Notes: generated from the letters alone by a model not told the origin. Shown: positions 1-6,783, counted from the stretch's first letter. The stretch: 8,958 nt of DNA from an uncultured Sutterella sp. (GCA_902477615.1 CABSHY010000038.1:1-8958); one strand, 5' to 3'. Made by a program: numbers and translations.

Positions 1-95
1 CTTGCTGAGCATTTTTTAGCTGGTAATCCTCATCAAATTAATCGACCGTTATGATTGATTTGATGAGGATTAACAGCTAAAAAATGCTCAGCAAG
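1..95. repeat. Large near-perfect palindrome at the window edge (fold-back)
   Basis: Bases 1-43 are the reverse complement of 53-95 at 41 of 43 positions; the exceptions are 23/73 and 39/57. The 9-nt centre is 44-52. The pairing runs right up to base 1, so the arms may be longer than the window shows. Both arms encode nearly the same peptide of the flavoenzyme: the minus-strand arm reads AEHFLAVNPHQIN and the plus-strand arm AEHFLAGNPHQIN. The palindrome is therefore a mirrored piece of that gene and not a regulatory hairpin. The likeliest explanation is an amplification or assembly fold-back at a contig end. The two mismatches would then be read errors; a true inverted duplication is the alternative. 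Confidence 0.9.
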
Positions 96-425
96 AGCAC
101 CGGCATGAGAAAGAGAGAATAAGGCATACCCCCCTTCCTTTTGAATGGCTTCGGTGATTTTTCGATGGGTGGCTACTTGAGATTGAGAGGTAAATCGCGC
201 CTGTCCCAATTCGTATGCCCCCAGCAAGGTAAAAGAAAAGCCCCCAATCGTAATAAGCGCAGTTCCCCCCCGAGCACGTTCACCATAAAAACGTGCCAGT
301 TGATCATAGTTGTAAGATTTTTCAAATCCTGTAATGACAGGCCCCATGAGAATTCTGTTGGGCAAAGTTAAGTGCCCGATCTGTATGGGGAGAAAAACCT
401 GTTCTAATTCATGTTCTATGCCCAT
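33..425 (-). CDS. Old-yellow-enzyme / 2,4-dienoyl-CoA reductase-like flavoenzyme, N-terminal fragment broken by palindrome
   Basis: The fragment resembles the N-terminus of the NADH:flavin oxidoreductase (OYE) TIM barrel, as in FadH. Residues about 9-30 carry the early barrel strand (LPNRILMGP). Residues about 44-62 hold the FYGERARGGTALITIGG segment, which matches the family 'FYxxRAxGGxALI' pattern. SLSHAG near residue 105 corresponds to the family QxxHAGR strand. Such enzymes bind FMN and reduce enoyl or dienoyl substrates with NAD(P)H; the substrate here cannot be told. Complete members are about 350-670 residues, while this frame stops after 130. The last codons and the stop at 33-35 lie in the palindrome, so the reading beyond about base 53 is probably not genuine. 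The ATG at 425 lies one base after the nucleotidase stop and has no clear Shine-Dalgarno sequence, suggesting translational coupling. Confidence 0.72.
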   Translation of the reverse strand: MGIEHELEQVFLPIQIGHLTLPNRILMGPVITGFEKSYNYDQLARFYGERARGGTALITIGGFSFTLLGAYELGQARFTSQSQVATHRKITEAIQKEGGYALFSLSHAGALAEHFLAVNPHQINHNGRLI

Positions 426-426
426 T

Positions 427-1380
427 TTATTTGTTTAATTCTTGAATAACTTTTTCTCGAGTAACCCCAAAAGGAATTAGTACGCTTGGTACTGCTGCCG
501 CTGATCCCGTTACGTGTTGAATTTGGTCATCAAAGAAGATGTGAGGTTTTAATTGTTCCAACACAAAGTGCTTCGGCAAACCATCCATAAGAAACAGCTC
601 AGCTGCATTCATTCCCCAACTCTTTAAGGTTGTAATCAACCGTTCTTCACTGGGTGCGCCACGGGCAGTCACAATCGATATACGAATAACCGGTTCGTAA
701 TAAGGATTATTTTTCCCATTAATATTCAAATCCAAATGCTGAAAGTGGGCCAACTTTTTAAAAAGTTTGATCAAAGGGCCTTCGTTATGAGGGAGGTTAA
801 CACGCTTTTGCTCATAATCTTGAAAGCCTTTCAATCCCCCTTTCTTATATTCTTTTTCACTATCGTCATCAATGACGACCCCATCAAAGTCAAAAGCAAT
901 ACGTAATCCTTTATCTTCTGGATCATCAACTGCTTTCGTTGGTAGTACTAAACCCGCGGGATATCCTTTAGCTGTCGCCTCTAATACGCTTTGAGAGTTT
1001 GCGGTAAGAAAGAGGGAAGCGCCATAGGCTTTTAGATAAGGATATGTGGGGCGCCCTGAGGTAAAGGCACCACCTCGAATAGGAAGATTGTAATGACGGC
1101 ACGAGTGGAAAAAACGTTGACCTGATTCGGGGCTGTTTCGTGATAAAACAATGACTTTAAACGGTTCATTCTCTTCAGAAAAATGCTCGTTTAAGCTCAA
1201 AAGTCTGCGAATGAAAGGAAAAGCTACACCAGGATTTAACGGTGTATCAACGTGTTTCGTTTGATACTCACGGTAGGCTTCAATGCCTTCGTCTTCAAAG
1301 ATACGATGCTCTGTTTCTAAGTCAAACAAAGCGCGAGAGGAAACTGCAACCACCAGATTGTCATGATTAGGGGGGCTCAT
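427..1380 (-). CDS. Cytosolic 5'-nucleotidase (HAD-like, 5-nucleotidase family PF06189)
   Basis: Predicted cytoplasmic enzyme that dephosphorylates nucleoside 5'-monophosphates. The 317-residue product has no signal peptide. The N-terminal half (about 8-148) contains VAVSSRALFDLE and the RGGAFTSGR segment typical of this family. The C-terminal half carries a HAD core: motif I DFDGV with D164 and D166, motif II VTARG with T238, motif III K270, and motif IV FFDDQ with D284/D285. The catalytic set is complete. I chose the ATG at 1380 over an in-frame TTG at 1398 because AAGGAGAG sits about 5 nt before it. The gene lies 62 nt downstream of gyrB and abuts the flavoenzyme, so it may be read from the gyrB transcript through the intervening hairpin. 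It resembles the cytosolic NT5C1 group; its preferred nucleotide is unknown. Confidence 0.85.
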   Translation of the reverse strand: MSPPNHDNLVVAVSSRALFDLETEHRIFEDEGIEAYREYQTKHVDTPLNPGVAFPFIRRLLSLNEHFSEENEPFKVIVLSRNSPESGQRFFHSCRHYNLPIRGGAFTSGRPTYPYLKAYGASLFLTANSQSVLEATAKGYPAGLVLPTKAVDDPEDKGLRIAFDFDGVVIDDDSEKEYKKGGLKGFQDYEQKRVNLPHNEGPLIKLFKKLAHFQHLDLNINGKNNPYYEPVIRISIVTARGAPSEERLITTLKSWGMNAAELFLMDGLPKHFVLEQLKPHIFFDDQIQHVTGSAAAVPSVLIPFGVTREKVIQELNK

Positions 1381-1396
1381 GATTCTCTCCTTAATC

Positions 1397-1434
1397 AAAC
1401 CATCCCTCTCTTTTTATTGAGAGGGAGATGGTTT
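1397..1434 (-). terminator. gyrB-nucleotidase intergenic hairpin, weak terminator or attenuator
   Basis: On the minus strand AAACCAT-CT-CCCTCTC pairs with GAGAGGG-ATGGTTT across the loop AATAAAAA. This gives 14 pairs with a 2-nt bulge, starting 8 nt after the gyrB stop. Only TTTGATT follows, so the U-tract is short. The nucleotidase Shine-Dalgarno begins about 5 nt later. The plus strand has a better T5 run (1432-1436), but there is no plus-strand gene to terminate here. Partial termination or processing of the gyrB message is the most sensible reading. Confidence 0.5.
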
Positions 1435-1442
1435 TTGAGACT

Positions 1443-3932
1443 TTAGATGTCAATGTTGCTGGCAAACAAAGCGTTATTTTCGATAAAGGCACGACGAGGT
1501 TCAACATTGTCCCCCATCAACATCGAAAAGACATTGTCAGAGCTTGCTGCATCTTCGAGACGAACTCGTAAGAGGCGTCGATTTTCAGGCATCATCGTGG
1601 TTTCTGCGAGCTGTTCAGCGTTCATTTCTCCCAACCCTTTATAGCGTTGACGAGTCAGACCAGAACTGGCTTCATTCATCAACCATTGAATGGCCTCTTC
1701 AAAGTTTTTAACTCCAATCGATTTTCCGCCTCTTACAACCTTCGCACCATCTCCAACGATACCATTGAGAGCCTTAGCGGTTTCAACAAGCGTTGCATAA
1801 TCAGCTGTTTGCAAGAAATGAGAATCCATTCGAGAGTGACGAATATTTCCATAAACCATTCTTTCAATAGCCAAGTAGATCTTGTTGGTTTCAGGATCTT
1901 GCTTAGCAATAACATTGAGGTGTTGGTCTTTAGCTTGTTCCAACAAGGCTTTTGCCGAATTTTGAGCAGTCTCAAGGGTGCTGAGATCCACTTCAACTCC
2001 GGAGGCGATCGCAAACAACACTGAACGGTCAATAACCAAACTTAGGCGTTGCAAGACTTCTGAGCTATTAATGTAGCTAGCTGCCAATTGTTCCAATTCG
2101 GTGCCCCAGATCTTCTCACTTTGTTCAAAAGCCTTTTCGTCTCGATACAAAGCGGCATCCTTTAACGCCATTTCTAAGATCACCTTGTTGTATTCGTGAT
2201 CGTCCTTGACGTAAATGTCTTTCTTGTTAACCGTAATCTTGTAAAGAGGCGGTTGAGCAATATACACATAACCCTTTTCGATCAACGGCGTCATTTGACG
2301 GTAGAACAAGGTCAGAAGCAACGTTGAAATGTGCGCACCGTCAACGTCAGCATCGGTCATGATGATGATGCGATGGTAACGCAACTTCTCAATATCAAAA
2401 TCTTTACCGATACGGCAACCTAAGGCTTGAGCTAAAGTACGGACTTGTTCGCTATCTAAAAGCTTTTCAGGAGAAGCTTTTTCAACGTTCAAAATCTTAC
2501 CGCGCAACGGCAAAATAGCTTGGTTTTTACGGTTGCGACCCGTTTTAGCAGAGCCCCCGGCGGAGTCCCCTTCCACTAAGAAAAGTTCGCTAAGTGCAGG
2601 ATTTTTTTCTTGGCAGTCGGCTAATTTCCCCGGTAAGGAACCTGCACCAAGAAGCGTCTTTCGACTCATGTCGCGTGCTTTTCGAGCTGCTTCACGAGCG
2701 CGGGAAGCGGCAACAATTTTTTCACAAATAGCTCGTGCTTCAGCTGGATTTTCATCCAAGAATGTGGCTAATTCAACATTAATAACTTCTTCGACAGCGG
2801 GGCGAACTTCGCTTGAAACCAACTTATCTTTGGTTTGAGAACTAAATTTAGGTTGCGGTACTTTCACGGAAAGAATGCAAGTTAAACCTTCTCGCATATC
2901 ATCGCCGTCAATTTCGCTTTTGAGTTTTTTATTTAATTCTTCTTTAATGATGTAGTTTTTCAATACACGCGTCATTGCGCTACGTAAGCCCGTAACGTGC
3001 GTGCCACCATCTTTTTGAGGAATATTATTGGTATAAGCCGTCAAACGTTCGTTATACGTGTCATTCCACTGCATGGAAATTTCGACCGTCACAGGAACAC
3101 CTTGGCTCTCGACTGTTTTTAATGCATAGAAAGGTGTTTTGTGAAGAACTTGGCGGTTTTGGTTAATGAACTCAACAAAACCACGAACCCCGCCTTGAGC
3201 ATGGAAACGTTCTTCCTTACCCGTGCGTTGATCCAAAAGTAAGATGTTGACGCCAGAGTTTAAGAAAGACAATTCACGCAAACGCTCTGAGAGTCGTTCA
3301 AAACTAAAGGTGATATCCGTGAAGATTTCTTTATCAGGGTAGAAGTGAACCGTCGTTCCTCGTTTGTCAGTCTCCCCTTTTTCAATCATAGGGGAAATGA
3401 AAACTGGGCCTTTAGCGGTTTGAACTTCTTGAATTTGACGATTAATTAGTTTGCCCTTTTCAAATTCAAGGTAATGTACTTTGTTTTCGCGACAAACCGT
3501 TAAGTGCAACCAAGTTGACAGAGCATTCACGCAAGAAACACCGACACCGTGTAAGCCGCCGGAAATCTTGTAGCTATTTTCCGAGAACTTACCACCGGCG
3601 TGAAGTTCAGTGAGAGCGATTTCCGCAGCACTGCGCTTAGGATCGTGTTTATCATCCATCTTAACGTCAGTCGGAATACCTCGACCGTTATCGGTGATGG
3701 AGACAGAACCGTCTGTGTGCAACGTTACAATAATTTCGTCAGCAAAACCCGCTAAAGCTTCGTCAATGGAATTATCAACCACTTCGTAGATAAGGTGGTG
3801 CAAACCGGAGCCATCAGCCGTATCGCCGATGTACATACCAGGACGTTTGCGAACAGCTTCCAAACCTTCTAAAACGACGATGGACTCAGCGCCATAGTTG
3901 TTTGGTTGCGTATTATTTTGCTCTTCACTCAT
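1443..3932 (-). CDS. gyrB: DNA gyrase subunit B
   Basis: ATPase subunit of gyrase; with GyrA it introduces negative supercoils. The product has 829 residues, close to the 804 of E. coli. The GHKL ATPase domain (about 15-230) shows EVVDNSIDEA with E50 and N54, DNGRGIP at 81-87 and GGLHGVGVSCVNA at 125-137. The transducer domain has QTKDK with K368. The TOPRIM domain has EGDSAGGSA (E454) and DADVDG (D527, D529). The long proteobacterial insert follows, then RYKGLGEMN and the C-terminal VEPRRAFIE. LPLRGK has Arg where E. coli has K447, a common natural variant. The start is the ATG at 3932 (MSEEQ); an upstream TTG at 3950 is less likely. The ribosome site is weak (AGAAAG). The gene follows dnaN after 203 nt that carry hairpins and probably its own promoter. 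Confidence 0.98.
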   Translation of the reverse strand: MSEEQNNTQPNNYGAESIVVLEGLEAVRKRPGMYIGDTADGSGLHHLIYEVVDNSIDEALAGFADEIIVTLHTDGSVSITDNGRGIPTDVKMDDKHDPKRSAAEIALTELHAGGKFSENSYKISGGLHGVGVSCVNALSTWLHLTVCRENKVHYLEFEKGKLINRQIQEVQTAKGPVFISPMIEKGETDKRGTTVHFYPDKEIFTDITFSFERLSERLRELSFLNSGVNILLLDQRTGKEERFHAQGGVRGFVEFINQNRQVLHKTPFYALKTVESQGVPVTVEISMQWNDTYNERLTAYTNNIPQKDGGTHVTGLRSAMTRVLKNYIIKEELNKKLKSEIDGDDMREGLTCILSVKVPQPKFSSQTKDKLVSSEVRPAVEEVINVELATFLDENPAEARAICEKIVAASRAREAARKARDMSRKTLLGAGSLPGKLADCQEKNPALSELFLVEGDSAGGSAKTGRNRKNQAILPLRGKILNVEKASPEKLLDSEQVRTLAQALGCRIGKDFDIEKLRYHRIIIMTDADVDGAHISTLLLTLFYRQMTPLIEKGYVYIAQPPLYKITVNKKDIYVKDDHEYNKVILEMALKDAALYRDEKAFEQSEKIWGTELEQLAASYINSSEVLQRLSLVIDRSVLFAIASGVEVDLSTLETAQNSAKALLEQAKDQHLNVIAKQDPETNKIYLAIERMVYGNIRHSRMDSHFLQTADYATLVETAKALNGIVGDGAKVVRGGKSIGVKNFEEAIQWLMNEASSGLTRQRYKGLGEMNAEQLAETTMMPENRRLLRVRLEDAASSDNVFSMLMGDNVEPRRAFIENNALFASNIDI

Positions 3933-3966
3933 AAACTTTCTGCACTTCAAAAAAATTTAAAATCAA

Positions 3967-4057
3967 TCGATTTTTTTAGATAAATTCGAAACAATAATTC
4001 TATAAAAAGTCGTATTGAATTCGAGTATTTTTTACCAATATTTTCTAAAAAAATCGA
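3967..4057. repeat. Perfect 14-bp inverted repeat flanking the gyrB promoter region
   Basis: TCGATTTTTTTAGA at 3967-3980 is the exact reverse complement of 4044-4057, with a 63-nt spacer. The spacer is AT-rich and holds the motif shared with the dnaA upstream region (4021-4031) and the weak -10-like TATAGA on the minus strand at about 3998-4003. No strong -35/-10 pair is seen, but the gyrB promoter is most likely here. The repeat could be a paired binding site, a cruciform, or a long stem in a dnaN-gyrB read-through transcript. Confidence 0.6.
4021..4031 (-). promoter_or_regulatory. 11-bp motif upstream of gyrB, shared with dnaA
   Basis: The minus strand reads AAAATACTCGA about 89 nt before the gyrB ATG. 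The identical 11-mer in the same orientation occurs about 67 nt before the dnaA ATG (6784-6794). It could be part of a promoter, the A/T-rich half acting as a -10, or a binding site for a shared regulator. Because the region is AT-rich, coincidence is possible. Confidence 0.35.
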
Positions 4058-4071
4058 AGACTTAATTGACA

Positions 4072-4107
4072 CGACACCCGCTCTAACCTTCATTAGGGCG
4101 GGTGTTG
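4072..4107 (-). terminator. dnaN-gyrB intergenic hairpin without U-tract
   Basis: CGACACCCGCTCTAA (4072-4086) pairs with TTAGGGCGGGTGTTG (4093-4107) around a 6-nt loop, with a GC-rich core of eight perfect pairs. The two G·T pairs are wobbles in a plus-strand RNA and become A·C mismatches in the minus-strand RNA. It lies about 29 nt downstream of the dnaN stop. The minus strand continues CGTGTCAATT, with the T7 run only some 20 nt further on, so it is not a canonical intrinsic terminator. It may slow polymerase or protect the dnaN 3' end. Confidence 0.5.
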
Positions 4108-4110
4108 AAC

Positions 4111-4134
4111 GATTATCTATACAAGGTGATAATC
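4111..4134. repeat. Small hairpin directly after the dnaN stop
   Basis: GATTATC (4111-4117) and GATAATC (4128-4134) form a perfect 7-bp inverted repeat around a 10-nt loop, beginning one base after the dnaN stop codon. It is AT-rich and weak alone. Together with the GC-rich hairpin at 4072-4107 it makes a tandem structure at the dnaN 3' end. Confidence 0.45.
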
Positions 4135-4135
4135 A

Positions 4136-5254
4136 TTAGGTTCTCATCGGCATAACAACATACTTAAATGAGTTGTTGTCAGGCATCGTAACCAACATAG
4201 CTCCCGTGTTGCTGTGCAATGCAAATTGCACGTCTTCACTACGGAGGTTGTTTAACACATCTTGTAAGTACAAGAGGTTAAAACCAATTTCAATATCCAA
4301 ACCGTCGTATTGAATATCCAAGACGTCTTTAGCTTCTTCTTGGTCGGAGTTAGTGCTTTGAACCGTAAGGGAGTTAGCCGTTAAGTTCCATTTAACACCA
4401 CGCAATTTTGCATTTGCCAAAATAGCCGTACGCTTTAATGCGCTCAAGAGAGCTTCTCTTTTAACCGTAAAGGTATTGTTGTTATTGGTCGGAATAACAC
4501 GGTTGTAATCGGGGAATTTGCCTTCAACAAGCTTAGAAGACAATGTGATATTGCCCCAAGTGATTCGAATTTCAGTGTTAGAAATTTCGATGGTAATCGC
4601 TTCATCGTTATCAGGAATCAAACGAATCATTTCCAAAACCGTACGGCGGGGAACGATGCATTGAATCGTGTCAGCAATCGGAGCTTCGAGTTTAGATTCG
4701 CAGTAGGCTAAGCGGTGACCGTCCGTCGTAACAACGCGAACAACATCTCCTTCGACAGACATCAACATACCATTGAGGAAATAACGGATGTCTTGTTGAG
4801 CCATAGAGAAATGAACCAATTGCAACAGGTGGCGCAATTGATTGGCAGGAATAACCAACGTTTGAGCAAACGATGCGGTTTGGCGATTCGGGAATTCTTC
4901 AGCCGGAAGGGTGTTCAAACGGAAGGTACTCTTACCTTGCTTGAGTTCCACCGTCGGTTCGTTTTCATTTTGTTGAGAAAGCGTGACTTCAGAGCCATGG
5001 TTCAATGCGGTAATTAAGCTTTGAAGCTTAGCAGCATCAACTGTAACACTCATATCCGGGCCTTCAGCGCCGATATCTGCAAACGTTTTGATTTCGATAT
5101 CCAAGTCGGTTGCGGTGAATTCAACGCGCGTTCCCACCTTTTTGATAAGAATATTCGAAAGAATGGGGAGAGTTTGACGTTGCTTACCGACAATACCGCT
5201 GACGGCTTGCACCGGGGTGGCAAAAGCTTCACGAGAGCTCTTAATGATTTGCAT
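4136..5254 (-). CDS. dnaN: DNA polymerase III beta sliding clamp
   Basis: Ring-forming processivity factor that tethers DNA polymerase III, and other clamp-binding proteins, to DNA. The 372 residues match the family length (366 in E. coli). Three clamp domains are expected at about 1-125, 130-250 and 252-372. Recognisable segments are the N-terminal MQIIKSSREA, the QTLPILSNI loop near 27-35, TDGHRLAYCE in the middle domain, VEGKFPDYNRVIP, and the C-terminal YVVMPMR, part of the partner-binding cleft. I chose the ATG at 5254, with AAGGA about 8 nt upstream. A TTG two codons earlier would sit too close to that site. It is the second gene after dnaA, separated by 119 nt containing two perfect hairpins, so its level may be set separately from DnaA. 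Confidence 0.97.
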   Translation of the reverse strand: MQIIKSSREAFATPVQAVSGIVGKQRQTLPILSNILIKKVGTRVEFTATDLDIEIKTFADIGAEGPDMSVTVDAAKLQSLITALNHGSEVTLSQQNENEPTVELKQGKSTFRLNTLPAEEFPNRQTASFAQTLVIPANQLRHLLQLVHFSMAQQDIRYFLNGMLMSVEGDVVRVVTTDGHRLAYCESKLEAPIADTIQCIVPRRTVLEMIRLIPDNDEAITIEISNTEIRITWGNITLSSKLVEGKFPDYNRVIPTNNNNTFTVKREALLSALKRTAILANAKLRGVKWNLTANSLTVQSTNSDQEEAKDVLDIQYDGLDIEIGFNLLYLQDVLNNLRSEDVQFALHSNTGAMLVTMPDNNSFKYVVMPMRT

Positions 5255-5282
5255 TCCCAAGATCCTTATAACATCAAAATAA

Positions 5283-5306
5283 GCTTATTCGGAAGACCGA
5301 ATAAGC
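5283..5306 (-). terminator. Perfect 10-bp hairpin before dnaN, possible attenuator
   Basis: GCTTATTCGG (5283-5292) and CCGAATAAGC (5297-5306) form a perfect 10-bp stem with a 4-nt loop (TCTT on the minus strand). The minus strand continues TTATTTTGATG, a broken T-rich tract. The dnaN ribosome site AAGGA lies just downstream. It could end part of the dnaA transcription, or it may fold the dnaN leader. Confidence 0.5.
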
Positions 5307-5325
5307 CCACCGATAACTATCCAAT

Positions 5326-5364
5326 TTTAGAGGATTTTGGTGAAATGTGCCGAAATCCTCTAAA
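5326..5364 (-). terminator. Long hairpin at the dnaA 3' end
   Basis: TTTAGAGGATTT (5326-5337) and AAATCCTCTAAA (5353-5364) are perfect 12-bp complements. The inner TGG/CCG continues the stem on the plus strand with one G·T wobble. The stem begins about 9 nt after the dnaA stop. The minus strand continues ATTGGATAG without a U-tract, so terminator function is uncertain; 3'-end protection or processing fits as well. Confidence 0.5.
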
Positions 5365-5373
5365 CCTTATTTG

Positions 5374-6717
5374 TTAATTCTTAAGCATTTGCTCCAGAAC
5401 GTGAATTTTATAATTCAAATCCTTGTCTTTACTTCGCAAATCTGCAATCTTTTTAACGGCATGAATGACCGTTGTGTGGTTTCGTTTACCAAAACGATCA
5501 CCAATTTCTTGCAAACTGCTATTGGTTAACTCTTTACAGAGGTACATCGTAATTTGTCGAGGTAGGGCAACCGACTTTAAACGAGATTGCGAATAAAGAT
5601 CGGCCAGTGAAACCTTAAAGTATTCAGCAGCTACCCCTTGAATTCGCTCAATAGTCAATTGCGCGGTGGAAGCAACCAAAATACTTTGCAGAGCTTCGCG
5701 TGCCATTTCAATCGTTAAGTGTTGCTTGTTACTGAATCGAGTAAACGCAATCACAGTATTGAGAGCCCCCTCTAATTCGCGAACATTACTCTTGAGGTTT
5801 TTAGCAATGAAGTAGGCAACATCTTCGGGTAAATCGAAATCCTGAACGATTGACTTCTTTTGCAAAATAGCCACTCGAGTTTCAAGTTCCGGCGGTTCAA
5901 CTTCAACCGATAAGCCGGATGTAAAGCGAGAAATTAATCGCTCATCCATATCTTTCAAACTGCGAGCATACGTATCACTAGTGAAAATAATTTGCTTGCC
6001 GTTAGGCACTAACTTTTCAAAGATATCGAAAAGCTTATTCTGTGTTTGCCGCTTGTCACCACACAAATATTGAATATCGTCAATAAATAGGGCATCAATA
6101 TTTTGGTATTTATTATCAAAACCAGCGTAATTATTCGTTCGAACGGCCTCGGTGAAGTCATTCATAAACGTTTGAGCGCTTGTGCACAAAATACGTGCAT
6201 TGGGGTCTCGTTCAACCATACGATTACCAACAGCATGCATCAAGTGAGTTTTCCCCAAGCCAACACCACCATAAATAAATAGGGGGTTGTAGTTTTTACC
6301 TGGATTTTCACCGACATTTTGCGCAGCGACAAAAGCCAATTGATTAGAGGTACCAGAGACAAAACTATCAAACGTCAATTGCTTACGTAAGCCAAGTGCA
6401 TTTTTACCGACTTCCTCCTCTTCGGCTTGTTGTGTTTCTGGGACTAATCCGAGTTGAGGTAAAGAGGATATCTTGTCTTCTTGCGTTTGGTATTGAACGT
6501 TAACAGTCTTTTCTGCGATGCCAGAAGCTACAGTTGTGATAATGACACCAAAATTGCGCTCCGTAGCTTCGATGGCTTGTAAGGTCTTTTGACCCAATAT
6601 TAATGTAGAGGTATTCGCATCCCAATCGACAAAGACGAGTGGGGTGATCCATCGTTCGAAATCCTTTGAATTTACGATGGTTTTCAACTTTTCAATGCAT
6701 TGGTCCCAAAAATTCAT
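5374..6717 (-). CDS. dnaA: Chromosomal replication initiator DnaA
   Basis: AAA+ initiator that binds DnaA boxes and opens the origin. The 447-residue product starts MNFWDQCIEKL, as in proteobacterial domain I (about 1-80). A short linker follows (about 80-112). The ATPase domain has Walker A GGVGLGKTH (150-158), Walker B FIDD (211-214), sensor 1 FTSD (245-248), the arginine-finger region ISRF (R264) and sensor 2 NVRELEG (R313). Domain IV (about 352-447) has ALPRQITMYL and EIGDRFGKRNHTTVIHA. The usual signature there is GGRDHTTV; here Asp is Asn (N413) and the second Gly is Lys (K411). The ATG at 6717 fits homologues, but no Shine-Dalgarno precedes it; the leader is pyrimidine-rich. An upstream in-frame GTG at 6756 adds residues unlike the family. 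The gene reads away from the adjoining origin gap. Confidence 0.97.
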   Translation of the reverse strand: MNFWDQCIEKLKTIVNSKDFERWITPLVFVDWDANTSTLILGQKTLQAIEATERNFGVIITTVASGIAEKTVNVQYQTQEDKISSLPQLGLVPETQQAEEEEVGKNALGLRKQLTFDSFVSGTSNQLAFVAAQNVGENPGKNYNPLFIYGGVGLGKTHLMHAVGNRMVERDPNARILCTSAQTFMNDFTEAVRTNNYAGFDNKYQNIDALFIDDIQYLCGDKRQTQNKLFDIFEKLVPNGKQIIFTSDTYARSLKDMDERLISRFTSGLSVEVEPPELETRVAILQKKSIVQDFDLPEDVAYFIAKNLKSNVRELEGALNTVIAFTRFSNKQHLTIEMAREALQSILVASTAQLTIERIQGVAAEYFKVSLADLYSQSRLKSVALPRQITMYLCKELTNSSLQEIGDRFGKRNHTTVIHAVKKIADLRSKDKDLNYKIHVLEQMLKN

Positions 6718-6743
6718 GACAACAGAGAAGAAAGGGGTTAGAC

Positions 6744-6771
6744 AAAAAACTCCCACAAACGACGGGGAGTT
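6744..6771 (-). terminator. Terminator-like hairpin in the dnaA leader
   Basis: On the minus strand AACTCCC (6771-6765) pairs with GGGAGTT (6754-6748) over a 10-nt loop, and six consecutive T residues (6749-6744) overlap and follow the stem end. The structure ends about 26 nt before the dnaA ATG. If the dnaA promoter is upstream, for example near the TAAAAT at 6790-6795, this would act as a transcription attenuator for the initiator gene. The stem is only 7 bp. Confidence 0.45.
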
Positions 6772-6783
6772 GAGGTAAATAAC

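Noticed and set aside
1..95. The edge palindrome as a transcription terminator
   Set aside because: It is too long and AT-rich, lacks a T-run, and both arms are coding sequence for the same flavoenzyme segment.
2718..2726. TTTTTCACA as a DnaA box
   Set aside because: It fits the loose TTWTNCACA consensus, but lies alone inside gyrB coding sequence and is expected by chance.
4715..5377. Plus-strand open frames opposite dnaN
   Set aside because: They are antisense to a well-supported DnaN frame, run across the intergenic hairpins and show no family resemblance.
6180..6188. TTGTGCACA, palindromic box-like site inside dnaA
   Set aside because: One mismatch to the box consensus, fully explained as conserved coding sequence for DnaA (ILCTSA).
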